Source: Chersky-840 sp963810195
GTDB lineage: Bacteria; Actinomycetota; Acidimicrobiia; Acidimicrobiales; UBA8190
Direction of reading: 5' to 3'
DNA length: 64,000 nucleotides
Assembly (NCBI GenBank): GCA_963810195.1
Contig: CAWEMO010000001.1
Span: 806,001 to 870,000 of the forward strand
The position numbers were made by a program, and so were the translations under genes. This document shows, piece after piece, positions 39,808 through 49,168 of this stretch (its first letter is position 1; each line of letters starts with the position of its first letter). The notes under the pieces were generated by a model. That model was not told where the DNA came from and did no database searches. It worked only from the letters and a program-made list of their open reading frames with translations.

Positions 39808-42725
39808 GTGCTCTCTCGCGCGGCGCGTCTATGGCGCCGCCCCGGTGGTCGCATGATGGCGGCGCTCGTGGCCGTGCCGTGCGCGATCTTCGGCCTGCCC
39901 GCCGCGGTCGGGGTGACGTGGTTGGTGAGCGACAACCTCATCCAGAACTACCCCCTGCGGGTCCTGGTGGGGACCGATCTCCGCCACGGGCACGCCCCGG
40001 TGTGGGACCCCTACCTGTGGAGCGGGTCCCCCCTTCTTTCCGCGTTCAACGCCGGCGCCGCCTACCCCGCCACGTGGCTGTTCAGCGTCCTGCCCGGCGC
40101 CCTGGCGTGGGTGGTCAACCAGGCGCTGGTGGAGGTGGTGGCGGCGGCGGGGATGGTCGTGCTGCTGAGGGTGCTCGGGCGGTCGTGGGCGGCGTCGGGG
40201 CTGGGGGCGGTCGCCTTCGCCTACGGCGGGTTCATGGCGGCCCAGAGCGTGCACATCGACATCGTGGAGGCGGGTGCGTGGCTGCCCTGGGCCTTCGCCG
40301 CCCTCGACCGCCTCGCCAACCGCCCCGAGGGCCGGTCGGCCGGCCCGTGGGTGGCCATGCTGGGCGCCTCGATCGGGCTGATGGGATTGTCGGGGGCGGC
40401 CGAGCCCATCCTCGACGGCGGCGTCGTGCTGGCGGTGTACGCGCTGTGGCTGTTGTGGCGGGCCCCGGCGCGGCGACTGCCGCTCCTGCTCACGGTGGCG
40501 GCGGGCGTCGCGCTGGGCCTGGCCCTCGCCGGCGCGCAGCTCATCCCGGGTGCCTTCGCCCAGGCCCAGTCCCAGCGCGCCGTGCACGAGTACACGTACT
40601 TCGTGTCGGGGTCGATGAACAAGTCGTTGACCGTGCTGGGCCTCGACCCGCTGCTGCTCGGCACGAGCGGCCTGTTCCCGCTGCACTTCTACGCCACCTA
40701 CAGCCTGGCCGAGGTGTCGAGCTACATCGGGATCATGCCCGTCATGGGCCTGGTGGGCCTGCTCGCCCGCCGGCACCGCCGGAGCGCCGAGGCGCACCGG
40801 TGGTGGATCTGGTACGCCGTCGCGGCCATCGGGCTGGTGCTGACGCTGGGGTGGGTTCACCCCCTTCGGCCACGTCCTGTTCCACCTGCCGCTGTTCAAC
40901 CGCCAGCGCCTGCTGTCGCGCAACCTCTTGGAGGTCGACCTGGCATTGGCCGTGCTGTTCGCGACCTGGCTCGATCAGATGCTCCTGTGCCCGTCGCCGT
41001 CGCCGTCACCGGTCGCGGCGCACCGCGCAGCGGTGGGCACGTCGCGACGCCCGGCGATCGGGCGAGCCGGGTGGTGGCGGAGTCTGCCTGGGCCCGAGGG
41101 GTGGCGATCGGACATCGTGCTGCCGCTGATCCCCCCGGCGGCCGTCGTGATGCTGCAGGTGGTGCTGCTGGCGGGCGGGACATGGTTCCCGCACTTCCTG
41201 CACGTGCCCGGTCCGGTCAGCCGCTCGACCCTGTGGCCGCTCGTCGCCTTCTTGACCCTGCCCAGCGCTATCGCCATGGGAGCTGCGTGGCTGGTGCTCC
41301 GGCGCCGCCGCCTGGCCCGGCTGATGCCGCGCCTGTTGGCCGCCCTGGTGATCGTGGACCTGGCGCTGTTCAACGGGTTCATCCAGGGGGCGCCGGATCC
41401 CGTCGGGGCCACGACCACCAGCGCGACCGCGGCCAACGCCCTGGCGTCGCTGGTGGAGGCCCAGGGCCAGGGGGCGGCGGGAGGACTGCACCGGATGGCG
41501 GTGTTCGACCCCGACCGCTACTACTCCGTGCAGGTCGAACGGTTGGGGGAGCCGGACCTCAACATCCTGCGGGACCTCGACAGCGTGCAGGGCTACGGCG
41601 CGGTGGTCGACGCCCACTACGACAGCGCCACGGCCACCCACGAACAGCTCAACATGAGCCTGTCGGGTCTGGCCGACGGGAGCTTCGCCCAACTCGACCT
41701 CGGGGTCCTGGCCACCGTGCCCGAGTACTTCGTGCATCTCGTGACCGCCGCCCCCGGCTCCGCCATCAGCGCGGTGGCGGGGGCCACCCGCTATCCGCCC
41801 GTGGCGCCCTCGGACACGGCTCCCCCCGACACCACCCCCCCGCCGGCCACGCCGGCCAACGACTACCAGTACGCGCCGCCGCCGGCTGCCACGCTGTCAC
41901 TGCCTGTCGGACAGGTGCGGACCCAGTACCTCGGGGCCGTGCTCTCGGTGACCGGCGGTCGACGTCCCCGTGCAGTCCGGTCCCTCGGGCGCCGGGGCGA
42001 GCCTGCGGGTGGGCCTGCTCTCTCCCGACGGGCGTCGCACGACCTGGATCGGCTCGGCTCCGCTCGGGCCGGGCCGTCCCGGCACCGCCGTGGTGTCGGC
42101 GCCGGGCCCCACCCCCGCCAGTGGGGTCGTCCTCGAGCCTGAGGCCGGGGTCGGGGCCGGGATGGGCGCCCCCGGCCCGCTGGGCATCGGCGCCGTCGTC
42201 CTTCGCACCGCCGGCCAGGGCACCTACCGTGTCGACGGCTCGCTGCGGGACTCGGTGACCCCGGCCCGGTGGCGCTTCGCCGGGATGATCGGGGTCTTCT
42301 GCGTCTTCACCGAGGCCTCGGCGGCGGGCCGCGCCTGGGTGCAGGGGGGGTCGGGGGGCCGCGCCCGCGTCGTGTCGAGCACGCCCTGGGGTGATCAGAC
42401 CGTCCGGGTGTCAGCGGCGAGGCCGGCCACCTTGGTGCGATCCGAGCAGTTCGCCACCGGCTGGCAGGCCACCGTCATGACCCGCACGGCGAGCGGGGCC
42501 CGGACGACCCGCCAGGCGGTGCCGGTGCGCGCCGAGGGCCTGATCCAGGGCGTGCCGGTTCCCGCCGGGACGTCCCTGGTGCACTTCACCTACCGTCCCC
42601 ATCGCGTCCTCGAGGGGTTCGTCGTGTCGGCCCTTGGTTTCATCGTGCTCGTCGCCCTCGTGGGCTGGCCCTTGCTTCAGCGTCGTCGTAGAGGAGTTGG
42701 AGCTCGGCGCACAGCTGCTCGGTGA
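39808..42725 (+). pseudogene. YfhO-like membrane protein with two frame shifts
   Basis: The protein homology runs through three frames. Frame 1 (39808 to about 40850) has the first-loop elements NLIQNYPLRVLVGTDLRHGH, VWDPYLWSGSPLLSAFN and many helices. Frame 2 (to about 41955) resumes FGHVLFHLPLFNRQRLLSRN with more helices and an extracytoplasmic domain. Frame 3 (41970 region to 42725) carries the end and last helix. Each change is cured by removing one base: one G in the run at 40848-40854, and one base at about 41953-41960. Either the gene is dead or the sequence has two insertion errors in GC-rich runs. It is the second YfhO-type gene of the window and follows a GT2 gene. Confidence 0.8.
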
Positions 42726-43368
42726 GTGCATGGACCTGGGTGCGCGGCACCCGACCACGCGCCGAACGTGGCGGAGCGGAGATCGGCGGGCCCACCACGA
42801 GGTGGACCTTCACCGGCCGGACGAACTTCGATCCCTTGGGCATGGCCTGGGCCGTGCCGCCGATGCCGATGGGCACGATGGGCGCCCCGGTGCGCGCCGC
42901 GAGGAAGGCGGCACCCTCGTGGAGGTCCTTGACGACGGGACCGGCGCGGCGCGTCCCCTCGGGGAACAGGATGAGCACGTCGCCGCGCTCGAGCACGTCC
43001 TGGGCCCGCTCCAGGGCGAGGCGGTCGGCACCTTCGCGATGGACCGGGAACGCGCCCACCCCGTCGAGGAACGAACCGAGGAGGGGCGACTTCCACATCT
43101 CCTCCTTGGTCATGTAGAAGATCTTGCGCCTCGTCACCTCGGACACGGCGATGAAGTCCATGAAGCTGCGGTGCACCGGCGCCAGGATCACGGGGCCCGT
43201 GGCCGGCACGGCGTCCGCCCCGTCGACCTCGACGCGCCAGTAGGCGCGGTTGATGAGGTGCACGATGACCCGCAGGAGCCGGTAGACCCACGCCGGGACG
43301 CGCACCCCGGCGCGCCGGCGGGTCGTGCCGGCGCCGGTGTCGAGGTCCAGTTGCGGTTTCACAGGCAT
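42640..43368 (-). CDS. plsC: 1-acyl-sn-glycerol-3-phosphate acyltransferase
   Basis: Second acylation step of phospholipid synthesis, making phosphatidic acid at the inner membrane. The 242-residue protein has the catalytic HX4D as APVHRSFMDFIAV, MTKEEMWKSPLLGSFLDGVGAFPV, the FPEGTRR glycerol-phosphate motif and GAPIVPIGIGG. The ATG at 43368 overlaps the end of cmk by ten bases. cmk-plsC-der is a common order; here five genes on the other strand separate it from der. Its 3' end overlaps the broken YfhO-like gene by 86 bases. Confidence 0.92.
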   Translation of the reverse strand: MPVKPQLDLDTGAGTTRRRAGVRVPAWVYRLLRVIVHLINRAYWRVEVDGADAVPATGPVILAPVHRSFMDFIAVSEVTRRKIFYMTKEEMWKSPLLGSFLDGVGAFPVHREGADRLALERAQDVLERGDVLILFPEGTRRAGPVVKDLHEGAAFLAARTGAPIVPIGIGGTAQAMPKGSKFVRPVKVHLVVGPPISAPPRSARGRVPRTQVHALTEQLCAELQLLYDDAEARASPRGRRAR

Positions 43369-44021
43369 GCGAGCACCTCCTCGAGCACGTCCCGGCTCGA
43401 CTTGCCGGTCGAGTCGATGACTTTGGCGTCGGCGGCCACGTCCTCGGGAGAGGGCAGGGGCGAGGTGACCCGGGTGGAGTCGAGCCGGTCCCGCCGCACC
43501 AGGTCGTCGTGGACCGCCTTGACGCTGCGGCCCTCGGCGCGCTCGCGGGCCCGGCGCCGGGCGCGGGTCTCGGTGGCGGCGGTCAGGTAGATCTTGAGGT
43601 CGGCGTGGGGGAGCACGACGGTGCCGATGTCCCGGCCCTCGACGACGCCGCGCCCCCGCTCGGCCACCCAGGCGCGTTGGCGTGCCACGAGCTCGGCCCG
43701 TACCGCCGGGTTGGCGGCCACGGCCGAGACCGCCGCGTCCACCGCCGCGCTGCGGATGGCGAAGGTGGCGTCCTCCCCATCGACGACCACGCGGCTGCCC
43801 ACCTCGATGGTGATGTCACGGGCCAGACGGGCGACGGCCTCGGTGTCGGTCATCTCCACGTGATGGCGCAGGGCTGACCAGGCCACGGCCCGGTACATCG
43901 CCCCCGTGTCGAGCCTTTCGACCCCGAGATGCTCGGCCACCGCCTGGGCGAGGGTCGACTTCCCGGCCCCGGCGGGACCGTCGATGGCCACCACCCGCAC
44001 CCTCCCTTCAACCGCGTCCAT
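43359..44021 (-). CDS. cmk: Cytidylate kinase
   Basis: Phosphorylates CMP and dCMP. The 220-residue protein has the P-loop AIDGPAGAGKSTLA, RLDTGAMYRAVAW for base recognition, RGRGVVEGRDIGTVVLPHADLKIYL and the Arg-rich lid ETRARRRARERAEG, all in family order. The ATG at 44021 lies just after the aroA stop; a GTG at 44027 overlapping that stop is possible. It is the seventh gene of the scpA-scpB-rluB-aroH-tyrA-aroA-cmk-plsC run. Confidence 0.95.
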   Translation of the reverse strand: MDAVEGRVRVVAIDGPAGAGKSTLAQAVAEHLGVERLDTGAMYRAVAWSALRHHVEMTDTEAVARLARDITIEVGSRVVVDGEDATFAIRSAAVDAAVSAVAANPAVRAELVARQRAWVAERGRGVVEGRDIGTVVLPHADLKIYLTAATETRARRRARERAEGRSVKAVHDDLVRRDRLDSTRVTSPLPSPEDVAADAKVIDSTGKSSRDVLEEVLACL

Positions 44022-44023
44022 GT

Positions 44024-45418
44024 TCACCGTGTCCCGCTGAGCGCGACGAGGTCCGTGGCGAAACGGGGATAGCTGGTCGCCACGGCGCCCCATCCCGCGA
44101 TCCGCGTCGGCTCGTTCCCTGCCGCCAGCCCGGCCACCGCGGCGGCCATGGCCATGCGGTGGTCACCGCGGGCGTCCACCACGCCGGGCACCAGCCGGCC
44201 CGCCCCGTGCACCACGAGGTCGTCCCCGTCGACCTCGGCGCGGGCCCCGAAGACCCGAACGAGCTCGGCCACACCGGCCAGGCGGTCGGACTCCTTCACC
44301 CGCAGCTCCCCCACCGCCCGGAACACGGTGTCCCCTGACGCGCACGCGCCCGCCACCGCCAGGACCGGCACCTCGTCGAGCCCGGTGATCTCCGACGCCT
44401 CGACCACCGTTCCCCGTAGGGGTCCGAAGCGCGCCACCACGTCCGCGGTGGCGTCGAGGTCTCCGGGCCCGGTGGTGGGCACCTCGCCGATGTCGGCGCC
44501 CATGCGCCTGAGCACGTCCAGGTACCCCCGGCGCCCGCGCCCCACGTAGACGTGTTCCACGGTGACCTCGCTGTCCGGCACCACGCACGCGGCCACGATC
44601 CAGAACGCCGCCTGGGACGGGTCTCCGGGGACGTCGAGCTCCAGCGGCGCCAGCTCGGAGGGGCGGAGCCGCACGACATGGTCCGAGCCGGCACCGCCCT
44701 CCTCCGTGACGTCGGCCCCGCACCGGACGAGCAGCTCCTCGGTGTGGCGGCGGGTGAGCACGTGCTCCCGCACGACGGTGTCGCCTCGGGCGCCCAGGCC
44801 GGCGAGGAGGACGCACGACTTGACCTGGGCGCTCGCCACCGGGGTGGTGTAGTCGATGCCGTGCAGGCCGGCTCCGCGGATCGTGAGCGGCGGCAGGCAG
44901 CGCCCGGTGCGGCCCTGGACCTCGGCGCCCATCTCGCGCAGGGGCACGGCCACGCGGTCCATGGGCCGCCGGGACAGCGACGCGTCCCCCGTGAGCTCGG
45001 TGGTCCAGGGTAGGCCGGCCACCACGCCCGCCAGTAGACGCATGGTGGTGCCCGAGTTACCCATGTCCAGGGGGCGATCCGGCCGGTGCAGGGCGGCCGC
45101 GCCCCCCGAGATCACGGTGTCCCCCGAGGCCGCCACGCGCTCGACCCGAGCCCCCAGGGCACGCAGCGCGGCCGCGGTGCGTGCCACGTCGTCTCCGTCG
45201 GAGAGACCGCGAACCCTCGACTCCCCCGCCGCGAGCGCGCCGAGGAGAAGGGCGCGGTGCGACACGGACTTGTCCCCCGGGACCCTGAGCCGGCCCACGA
45301 GCGGGTGCCCGCCCTCCACCGTGAACACGGTGTCGTCGAACACGGTGCCGCCGCCTGCGCCGCCGCCCCGGCCGTTCGGCGGGTTCTGGGGGTCCCGCGG
45401 GTTCGGCGGCGGGCTCAT
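44024..45418 (-). CDS. aroA: 3-phosphoshikimate 1-carboxyvinyltransferase (EPSP synthase)
   Basis: Sixth step of the shikimate pathway. Of the 464 residues, the first 30 are Pro/Gly-rich; then come LRVPGDKSVSHRALLLGALA with the PEP-binding Lys-Ser-Arg, LDMGNSGTTMRLLAGV, TGDASLSRRPMDRV, SAQVKSCVLLAGL, GDPSQAAFWI and, near the end, VKESDRLAGVAELV and DHRMAMAAAVAGL. The two-domain inside-out barrel appears complete. The GNSGT segment and neighbouring residues are of the ordinary type. The ATG overlaps the tyrA stop as ATGA, so synthesis is coupled. Confidence 0.96.
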   Translation of the reverse strand: MSPPPNPRDPQNPPNGRGGGAGGGTVFDDTVFTVEGGHPLVGRLRVPGDKSVSHRALLLGALAAGESRVRGLSDGDDVARTAAALRALGARVERVAASGDTVISGGAAALHRPDRPLDMGNSGTTMRLLAGVVAGLPWTTELTGDASLSRRPMDRVAVPLREMGAEVQGRTGRCLPPLTIRGAGLHGIDYTTPVASAQVKSCVLLAGLGARGDTVVREHVLTRRHTEELLVRCGADVTEEGGAGSDHVVRLRPSELAPLELDVPGDPSQAAFWIVAACVVPDSEVTVEHVYVGRGRRGYLDVLRRMGADIGEVPTTGPGDLDATADVVARFGPLRGTVVEASEITGLDEVPVLAVAGACASGDTVFRAVGELRVKESDRLAGVAELVRVFGARAEVDGDDLVVHGAGRLVPGVVDARGDHRMAMAAAVAGLAAGNEPTRIAGWGAVATSYPRFATDLVALSGTR

Positions 45419-46497
45419 GCGAGGTGCCTGGACGTCGAGCGGTAGCCGCGTGCGGCCATGGCGTCGTGGAGGCGCTGGGCGGCGTCGCCGTCGACTACGA
45501 GGACGAGGACCCCGCGATCCCCCTCGGCACTGTGGGCGATCTCCAGGTCGGCGATGTTCACGCCGAGGTCGCCGGCGAGCGTCGTGATCTCGGCCAGCAC
45601 GCCGGGGCGGTCGGGGATCGGCACCCGCAGTTCGACCAGGCGCTCGGGCCGCACGGCGCGCGCCGGAAGGGAACGCCGGGCCGCGGCGGCATGCTCGAGC
45701 ACGGCCAGCAGGCCGTCGCGGTCCGCGGCCGCCACGCGGTCGCGCATGGCTGAGAGGTCGGCGACCAATACGTCGAGCGACGCCACGATGGCGGGCGCGT
45801 TCGCCACGCAGACGTCGGGCCAGATGCCGGGTTGGCCCGCCGCGATCCTGGTCATGTCGCGGAACCCGCCCGCCGCCAGCCGCAGCAGCGCGCTGTGCTG
45901 CTCGGCGGCACGATCGGCGAGGTTCATGAGCGTGGCGGCGGCGAGGTGCGGCACGTGTGACACCGTGGCCACGAGCGTGTCGTGCTGCTCGGGGGACAGC
46001 GCCACCACCTCGGCCCCCAGGCTCGTCACCACGGCCCGGAGGCGGGCGAAGGCGTCGGGATCGGTGTCGCCGGTGGGCGTGAGGACCCAGGTGGCCCCGA
46101 CGAACAGGTCGGGGTCGGCCCCGTCGATCCCCACCTGCTCGGATCCCGCCATGGGATGGCCGCCGACGAAGCGGGGATGTGCCAGGCGCGCGGCGAGGGG
46201 GGCCTTGACGCCGGCCACGTCGGTCACGATGGCGTCGCGTCGCGCCGCCCGTGCCAGTGCGGCGGTGACTTCGTCCACGACGGCCACCACCGGGGTGGCC
46301 ACGAAGGTGATCTCGGCGTCGGGGTCGACCCCGACCTCGTCGAGGGCGCCGAGGGCCTTGGCCCGCTGCGCGCCGAGCGGGTCGACATCGGTGCCCGTGA
46401 CCCGCCAGCCGCGGGCGCGCAGGGCCAGCCCGATCGACCCGCCGATCAGCCCGGTGCCGACGATGGCGGCCCGGCCCGTCTCACTCGGGGAGGTCAT
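45415..46497 (-). CDS. tyrA: Prephenate dehydrogenase with C-terminal ACT domain
   Basis: Converts prephenate to 4-hydroxyphenylpyruvate for tyrosine. The 360-residue protein has the NAD motif AAIVGTGLIGGSIGLALRARG, an acidic VTGTDVDP end of the second strand, DVAGVK, FVGGHPMAGSE with the catalytic His, LSPEQHDTLVATVSHVPHL and GGFRDMTRIAAG. The last 75 residues form an ACT domain (LRVPIPDRPGVLAEITTLAGD), which suggests feedback control by an amino acid. It overlaps the chorismate mutase gene by 17 bases and aroA by four. Confidence 0.95.
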   Translation of the reverse strand: MTSPSETGRAAIVGTGLIGGSIGLALRARGWRVTGTDVDPLGAQRAKALGALDEVGVDPDAEITFVATPVVAVVDEVTAALARAARRDAIVTDVAGVKAPLAARLAHPRFVGGHPMAGSEQVGIDGADPDLFVGATWVLTPTGDTDPDAFARLRAVVTSLGAEVVALSPEQHDTLVATVSHVPHLAAATLMNLADRAAEQHSALLRLAAGGFRDMTRIAAGQPGIWPDVCVANAPAIVASLDVLVADLSAMRDRVAAADRDGLLAVLEHAAAARRSLPARAVRPERLVELRVPIPDRPGVLAEITTLAGDLGVNIADLEIAHSAEGDRGVLVLVVDGDAAQRLHDAMAARGYRSTSRHLA

Positions 46498-46846
46498 CGC
46501 GCAGCCCCCGGGCCCCGTGGAGGTAGACGTGGTGGAGGTCCTGGCGGGACCGCTCGGTCGTCACGTGGAGCAGGACGCGCACACAGCGCGGCGTCGATCC
46601 CACGACGTCGAGCTCGCGGGCGCACAGCAGAGGGACGTCGCCCAGTCCCATAGCCCGGGCCGCGGCCGCCGGGAACATCGACACCACGTCGCCGGTGGCC
46701 GTGAACACGATGCTGATCACGTCGTCGTGCCCGAGCGCGTTGCGCTCGAAGAGGTCCTCGAGCAGCTCCCGGGTGCGCGCCGACACCTCGTCGGGGGTGT
46801 CGGAGTCGACGGTGGTGGCACCGCGCAGGGCTCGGACGCTGGACAT
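46481..46846 (-). CDS. aroH: Chorismate mutase, AroH class
   Basis: Rearranges chorismate to prephenate, the substrate of the next gene. The 121-residue protein is of the trimeric Bacillus-type class: VRALRGATTVDSDTPDEV with the active-site Arg, TRELLEDLFERN, IVFTATGDVVSMFPAAAAR, VPLLCARELDVVGS and CVRVLLHVTTERS. The ATG at 46846 has TAGCAT seven bases upstream, indicating its own leaderless promoter within the cluster; an ORF extension to 46939 has no support. A mutase, a dehydrogenase and EPSP synthase in a row point to coordinated aromatic synthesis. Confidence 0.94.
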   Translation of the reverse strand: MSSVRALRGATTVDSDTPDEVSARTRELLEDLFERNALGHDDVISIVFTATGDVVSMFPAAAARAMGLGDVPLLCARELDVVGSTPRCVRVLLHVTTERSRQDLHHVYLHGARGLRDDLPE

Positions 46847-46853
46847 GGCGTCG

Positions 46854-46859
46854 ATGCTA
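46854..46859 (-). promoter_or_regulatory. Leaderless -10 box (TAGCAT) of aroH
   Basis: TAGCAT on the minus strand, seven bases before the ATG at 46846. Confidence 0.4.
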
Positions 46860-47672
46860 CCCAGCCCGGCTGCGCCCACCCGGTGGTGCACGGCGCTGGC
46901 CAGGGCCGTCGCGTCGGGCGCCGGCGCCCGCCAGGGCACGCACCTCCGATGGTTGGAGCTCCCTCCACTGCCCCGCTTTGAGGCGCGGGTCGGAGATCGG
47001 CCCGATCCGGGTGCGCACGAGCCGTCGCACGGGGTGGCCGACGGCCTCGCACATGCGCCGGATCTGGCGGTTGCGCCCTTCGTGGATAACGATGCGGATC
47101 ACGCCCGGGGCGACCACGCCGACGGTCGCCGGGGCGGTCATCCCGTCGTCGAGCTCGATCCCCCGGCGCAGGCGTCTCAGTGCGCCGGCCGGGAGCGTCC
47201 CCTCCGTCTCGACCAGGTACTCCTTGTCGACGCCGAAGGAGGGGTGCGTCAGGCGTTGCGCCAGGTCGCCGTCGTTGGTGAGGACCAGGAGCCCCTCGCT
47301 GTCGGCGTCGAGCCTCCCTACCGGGAACACGCGTGGCGTGGCGGGCACCAACTCGAGCACCGTCGGTCGCCCCGAGGGGTCGTGCGCGGTGGTGACGACG
47401 CCGGCCGGCTTGTGTAGGAGGTAGTGGACGAGACCGGGGAGCACCGGCAGGGGGACGCCGTCGAGCGCCACCACATCGCGGCTGACGTCGACACGCTGGC
47501 CCAAGGTGGCGGGCCGGCCGTTGACCGTCACCCGCCCGGCGGCGATCAGCTCCTCACAGGCACGCCGACTGCCCAGTCCGACCCGGGCGAGCACCTTCTG
47601 GAGCCGTTCTCCTCGGGGTTGCTCGGCATCCACGGCGGCGCGGTGTCGGGGCGGGTCGCCCTCCTCAGGCAT
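46857..47672 (-). CDS. rluB: 23S rRNA pseudouridine synthase RluB-like
   Basis: A 271-residue RsuA/RluB-type enzyme. It has an S4 RNA-binding domain (about 22-80: RLQKVLARVGLGSRRACEELIAAGRVTVNG) and a synthase domain with the catalytic Asp in VGRLDADSEGLLVLTNDG, KEYLVETEG and EGRNRQIRRMCEAVGHPV. The linkage with scpAB is the usual one for the rluB type. The C-terminal 25 residues are basic and disordered-looking. It overlaps the scpB stop by eight bases. Confidence 0.93.
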   Translation of the reverse strand: MPEEGDPPRHRAAVDAEQPRGERLQKVLARVGLGSRRACEELIAAGRVTVNGRPATLGQRVDVSRDVVALDGVPLPVLPGLVHYLLHKPAGVVTTAHDPSGRPTVLELVPATPRVFPVGRLDADSEGLLVLTNDGDLAQRLTHPSFGVDKEYLVETEGTLPAGALRRLRRGIELDDGMTAPATVGVVAPGVIRIVIHEGRNRQIRRMCEAVGHPVRRLVRTRIGPISDPRLKAGQWRELQPSEVRALAGAGARRDGPGQRRAPPGGRSRAG

Positions 47673-48237
47673 CGGCGCCGGGGCGCAGGCGCTCCTCGAG
47701 CTGTTCGACGACCTCGGGCCCGGGCAGCAGCTCCTCGACGGGGGGCAGCTCGCCGAGGTCGTAGATCCCGAGGCGCTCCAAGAAGGCGGGCGTGGTCCCG
47801 TAGAGCACGGGTTGTCCGGGCCCGGGCGCGTGGCCGACGGCGTTGATGTAGCCGCGCTGCTCGAGTAGGCGCACCACGCCGTCGACGTTCACGCCGCGCA
47901 GCGCCGCGATCTGCGCGCGTGACACCGGCTGGCGGTAGGCCACGATGGCGAGGGTCTCGAGGGCAGCCGAGGACAGGCGTGACGAAACACCTTCCATGGC
48001 GAAGCGCTCGACGAACGGTGCCATGTCCGGGTGGGTCTGGTAGCGGTACCCGCCCGCCACGCGGGCCAGTACGAACCCCCGGCCCTCCTCCTCGTACCCC
48101 GCGGCGAGCTCCGCGCAGGCGGACTCGACGCGTTCGACGGGCATCTCGAGCAACTCGGCGAGCATGTTCGGCGGCACCGGCTCGAGCGCCGAGAGCAGGA
48201 CGGCCTCGATGGCCCGGTACTCCTCGGGAAGGCCCAC
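47665..48237 (-). CDS. scpB: Segregation and condensation protein B
   Basis: Kleisin-associated winged-helix partner of SMC and ScpA in chromosome condensation. From the GTG at 48237 it has 190 residues: YRAIEAVLLSALEPVPPNMLAELL, the GFVLARVAGGYRYQTHPD wing, SSAALETLAIVAYRQPVSRAQIAALRGVN, and a YGTTPAFLERLGIYDLGELP end. The frame is open up to 48345 but that part lies inside scpA and looks random. The chosen start is about ten bases after the scpA stop; its ribosome binding site is poor. Confidence 0.92.
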   Translation of the reverse strand: MGLPEEYRAIEAVLLSALEPVPPNMLAELLEMPVERVESACAELAAGYEEEGRGFVLARVAGGYRYQTHPDMAPFVERFAMEGVSSRLSSAALETLAIVAYRQPVSRAQIAALRGVNVDGVVRLLEQRGYINAVGHAPGPGQPVLYGTTPAFLERLGIYDLGELPPVEELLPGPEVVEQLEERLRPGADA

Positions 48238-48247
48238 CGCCGGGCCG

Positions 48248-49033
48248 TCAGCCGTCGTACTCCTCGACCGCGTCGCCACCGCCGACGGTGGACAGCACGG
48301 ACGAGCCCCGGGACCAGATGACGACCAGGTCGCCGAAGGTCTCACCCTGGTCGAGGGTGACCCAGCCCCGCTTGCACAACTCGAGCAGGGCGAGGAAGCG
48401 CACGATGATCTGCATGCGGGTGGTGCAGTGCGAGGTCAGCTCGCGAAATGACAGGCTGCCGTCCTTGGGGAGCCGCTCTTCGAGCTCGGCGACCGCCTCC
48501 GACACGGTGACGGCCTCCACCGTGACATGGGACAGGTCCAACACGAACTCGGGCCGTGGCACCGTACCCACCATGAAGGCGGCCGCCAGGCGCTCAGGCG
48601 TGACGCCCGCCAGGAGGTCCGGGGCCAGGTCGCGGAAGCGCTCGTCGAGGCCGGCGACCCGTGGCAGGGTGCGCCGAGCCCGGTCGATCAGCAGCGCGAA
48701 GGTGTCTGCCGCGGCCGCATAAGCCTGCAGCTCGAGCAGGCGGGCCAGCAGACGGTCGCGCTCTTCGAACCCGGCGAGCTCCTCGTCGTCCTCGACGTCG
48801 TCGGGACCGGGCAGGAGCTTGCGGGACTTGAGCTCGACCAGGATGGCGGCGATGACGAGGAATTCGCTGGCCGTCTGCACGTCGAAGGGCTGGCGGGCGG
48901 TCATCTCGGCGATGAAGGCGTCGACGAGGTCCGACACGCGGATGTCGTAGATGTCGACCTTGTGGTCCGACACGAGCTGCAACAGCACGTCGAAGGGTCC
49001 CTCGTAGACGGGCGTCGAGACGTGCGCCACCAC
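48248..49033 (-). CDS. scpA: Segregation and condensation protein A
   Basis: Kleisin subunit of the bacterial SMC complex. The 261-residue protein starts STPVYEGPFDVLLQLVSDHKVDIYDIRVSDLVDAF and shows FLVIAAILVELKSRKLLP, LDERFRDLAPDLLAG, and a C-terminal winged helix ending with LALLELCKRGWVTLDQGETFGDL. The GTG at 49033 has TAGGGT seven bases upstream and no ribosome binding site. It is the first gene of the eight-gene run down to plsC and is divergent from trpS. Confidence 0.94.
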   Translation of the reverse strand: MVAHVSTPVYEGPFDVLLQLVSDHKVDIYDIRVSDLVDAFIAEMTARQPFDVQTASEFLVIAAILVELKSRKLLPGPDDVEDDEELAGFEERDRLLARLLELQAYAAAADTFALLIDRARRTLPRVAGLDERFRDLAPDLLAGVTPERLAAAFMVGTVPRPEFVLDLSHVTVEAVTVSEAVAELEERLPKDGSLSFRELTSHCTTRMQIIVRFLALLELCKRGWVTLDQGETFGDLVVIWSRGSSVLSTVGGGDAVEEYDG

Positions 49034-49040
49034 GCTTCTG

Positions 49041-49046
49041 ACCCTA
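49041..49046 (-). promoter_or_regulatory. Leaderless -10 box (TAGGGT) of scpA
   Basis: TAGGGT on the minus strand, seven bases before the GTG at 49033; likely the main promoter of the scpA-to-plsC run. Confidence 0.45.
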
Positions 49047-49154
49047 CCGGCTCCCCTGCGCCCGCCTGCGCATGGCCCCTGAGCAGGACCGACGGTGCCG
49101 GCCCCGGGGCGGGCGGGCCGACGCGGGCATCACCGCGGCGTGAGAGGCGTCCCG

Positions 49155-49160
49155 TACCAT
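49155..49160 (+). promoter_or_regulatory. Leaderless -10 box (TACCAT) of trpS
   Basis: TACCAT eight bases before the ATG at 49169. Confidence 0.4.
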
Positions 49161-49168
49161 GGCACGCC

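Noticed and set aside
48527..49168. Plus-strand extension of trpS
   Set aside because: Antisense to scpA and without conserved residues; trpS starts at 49169.
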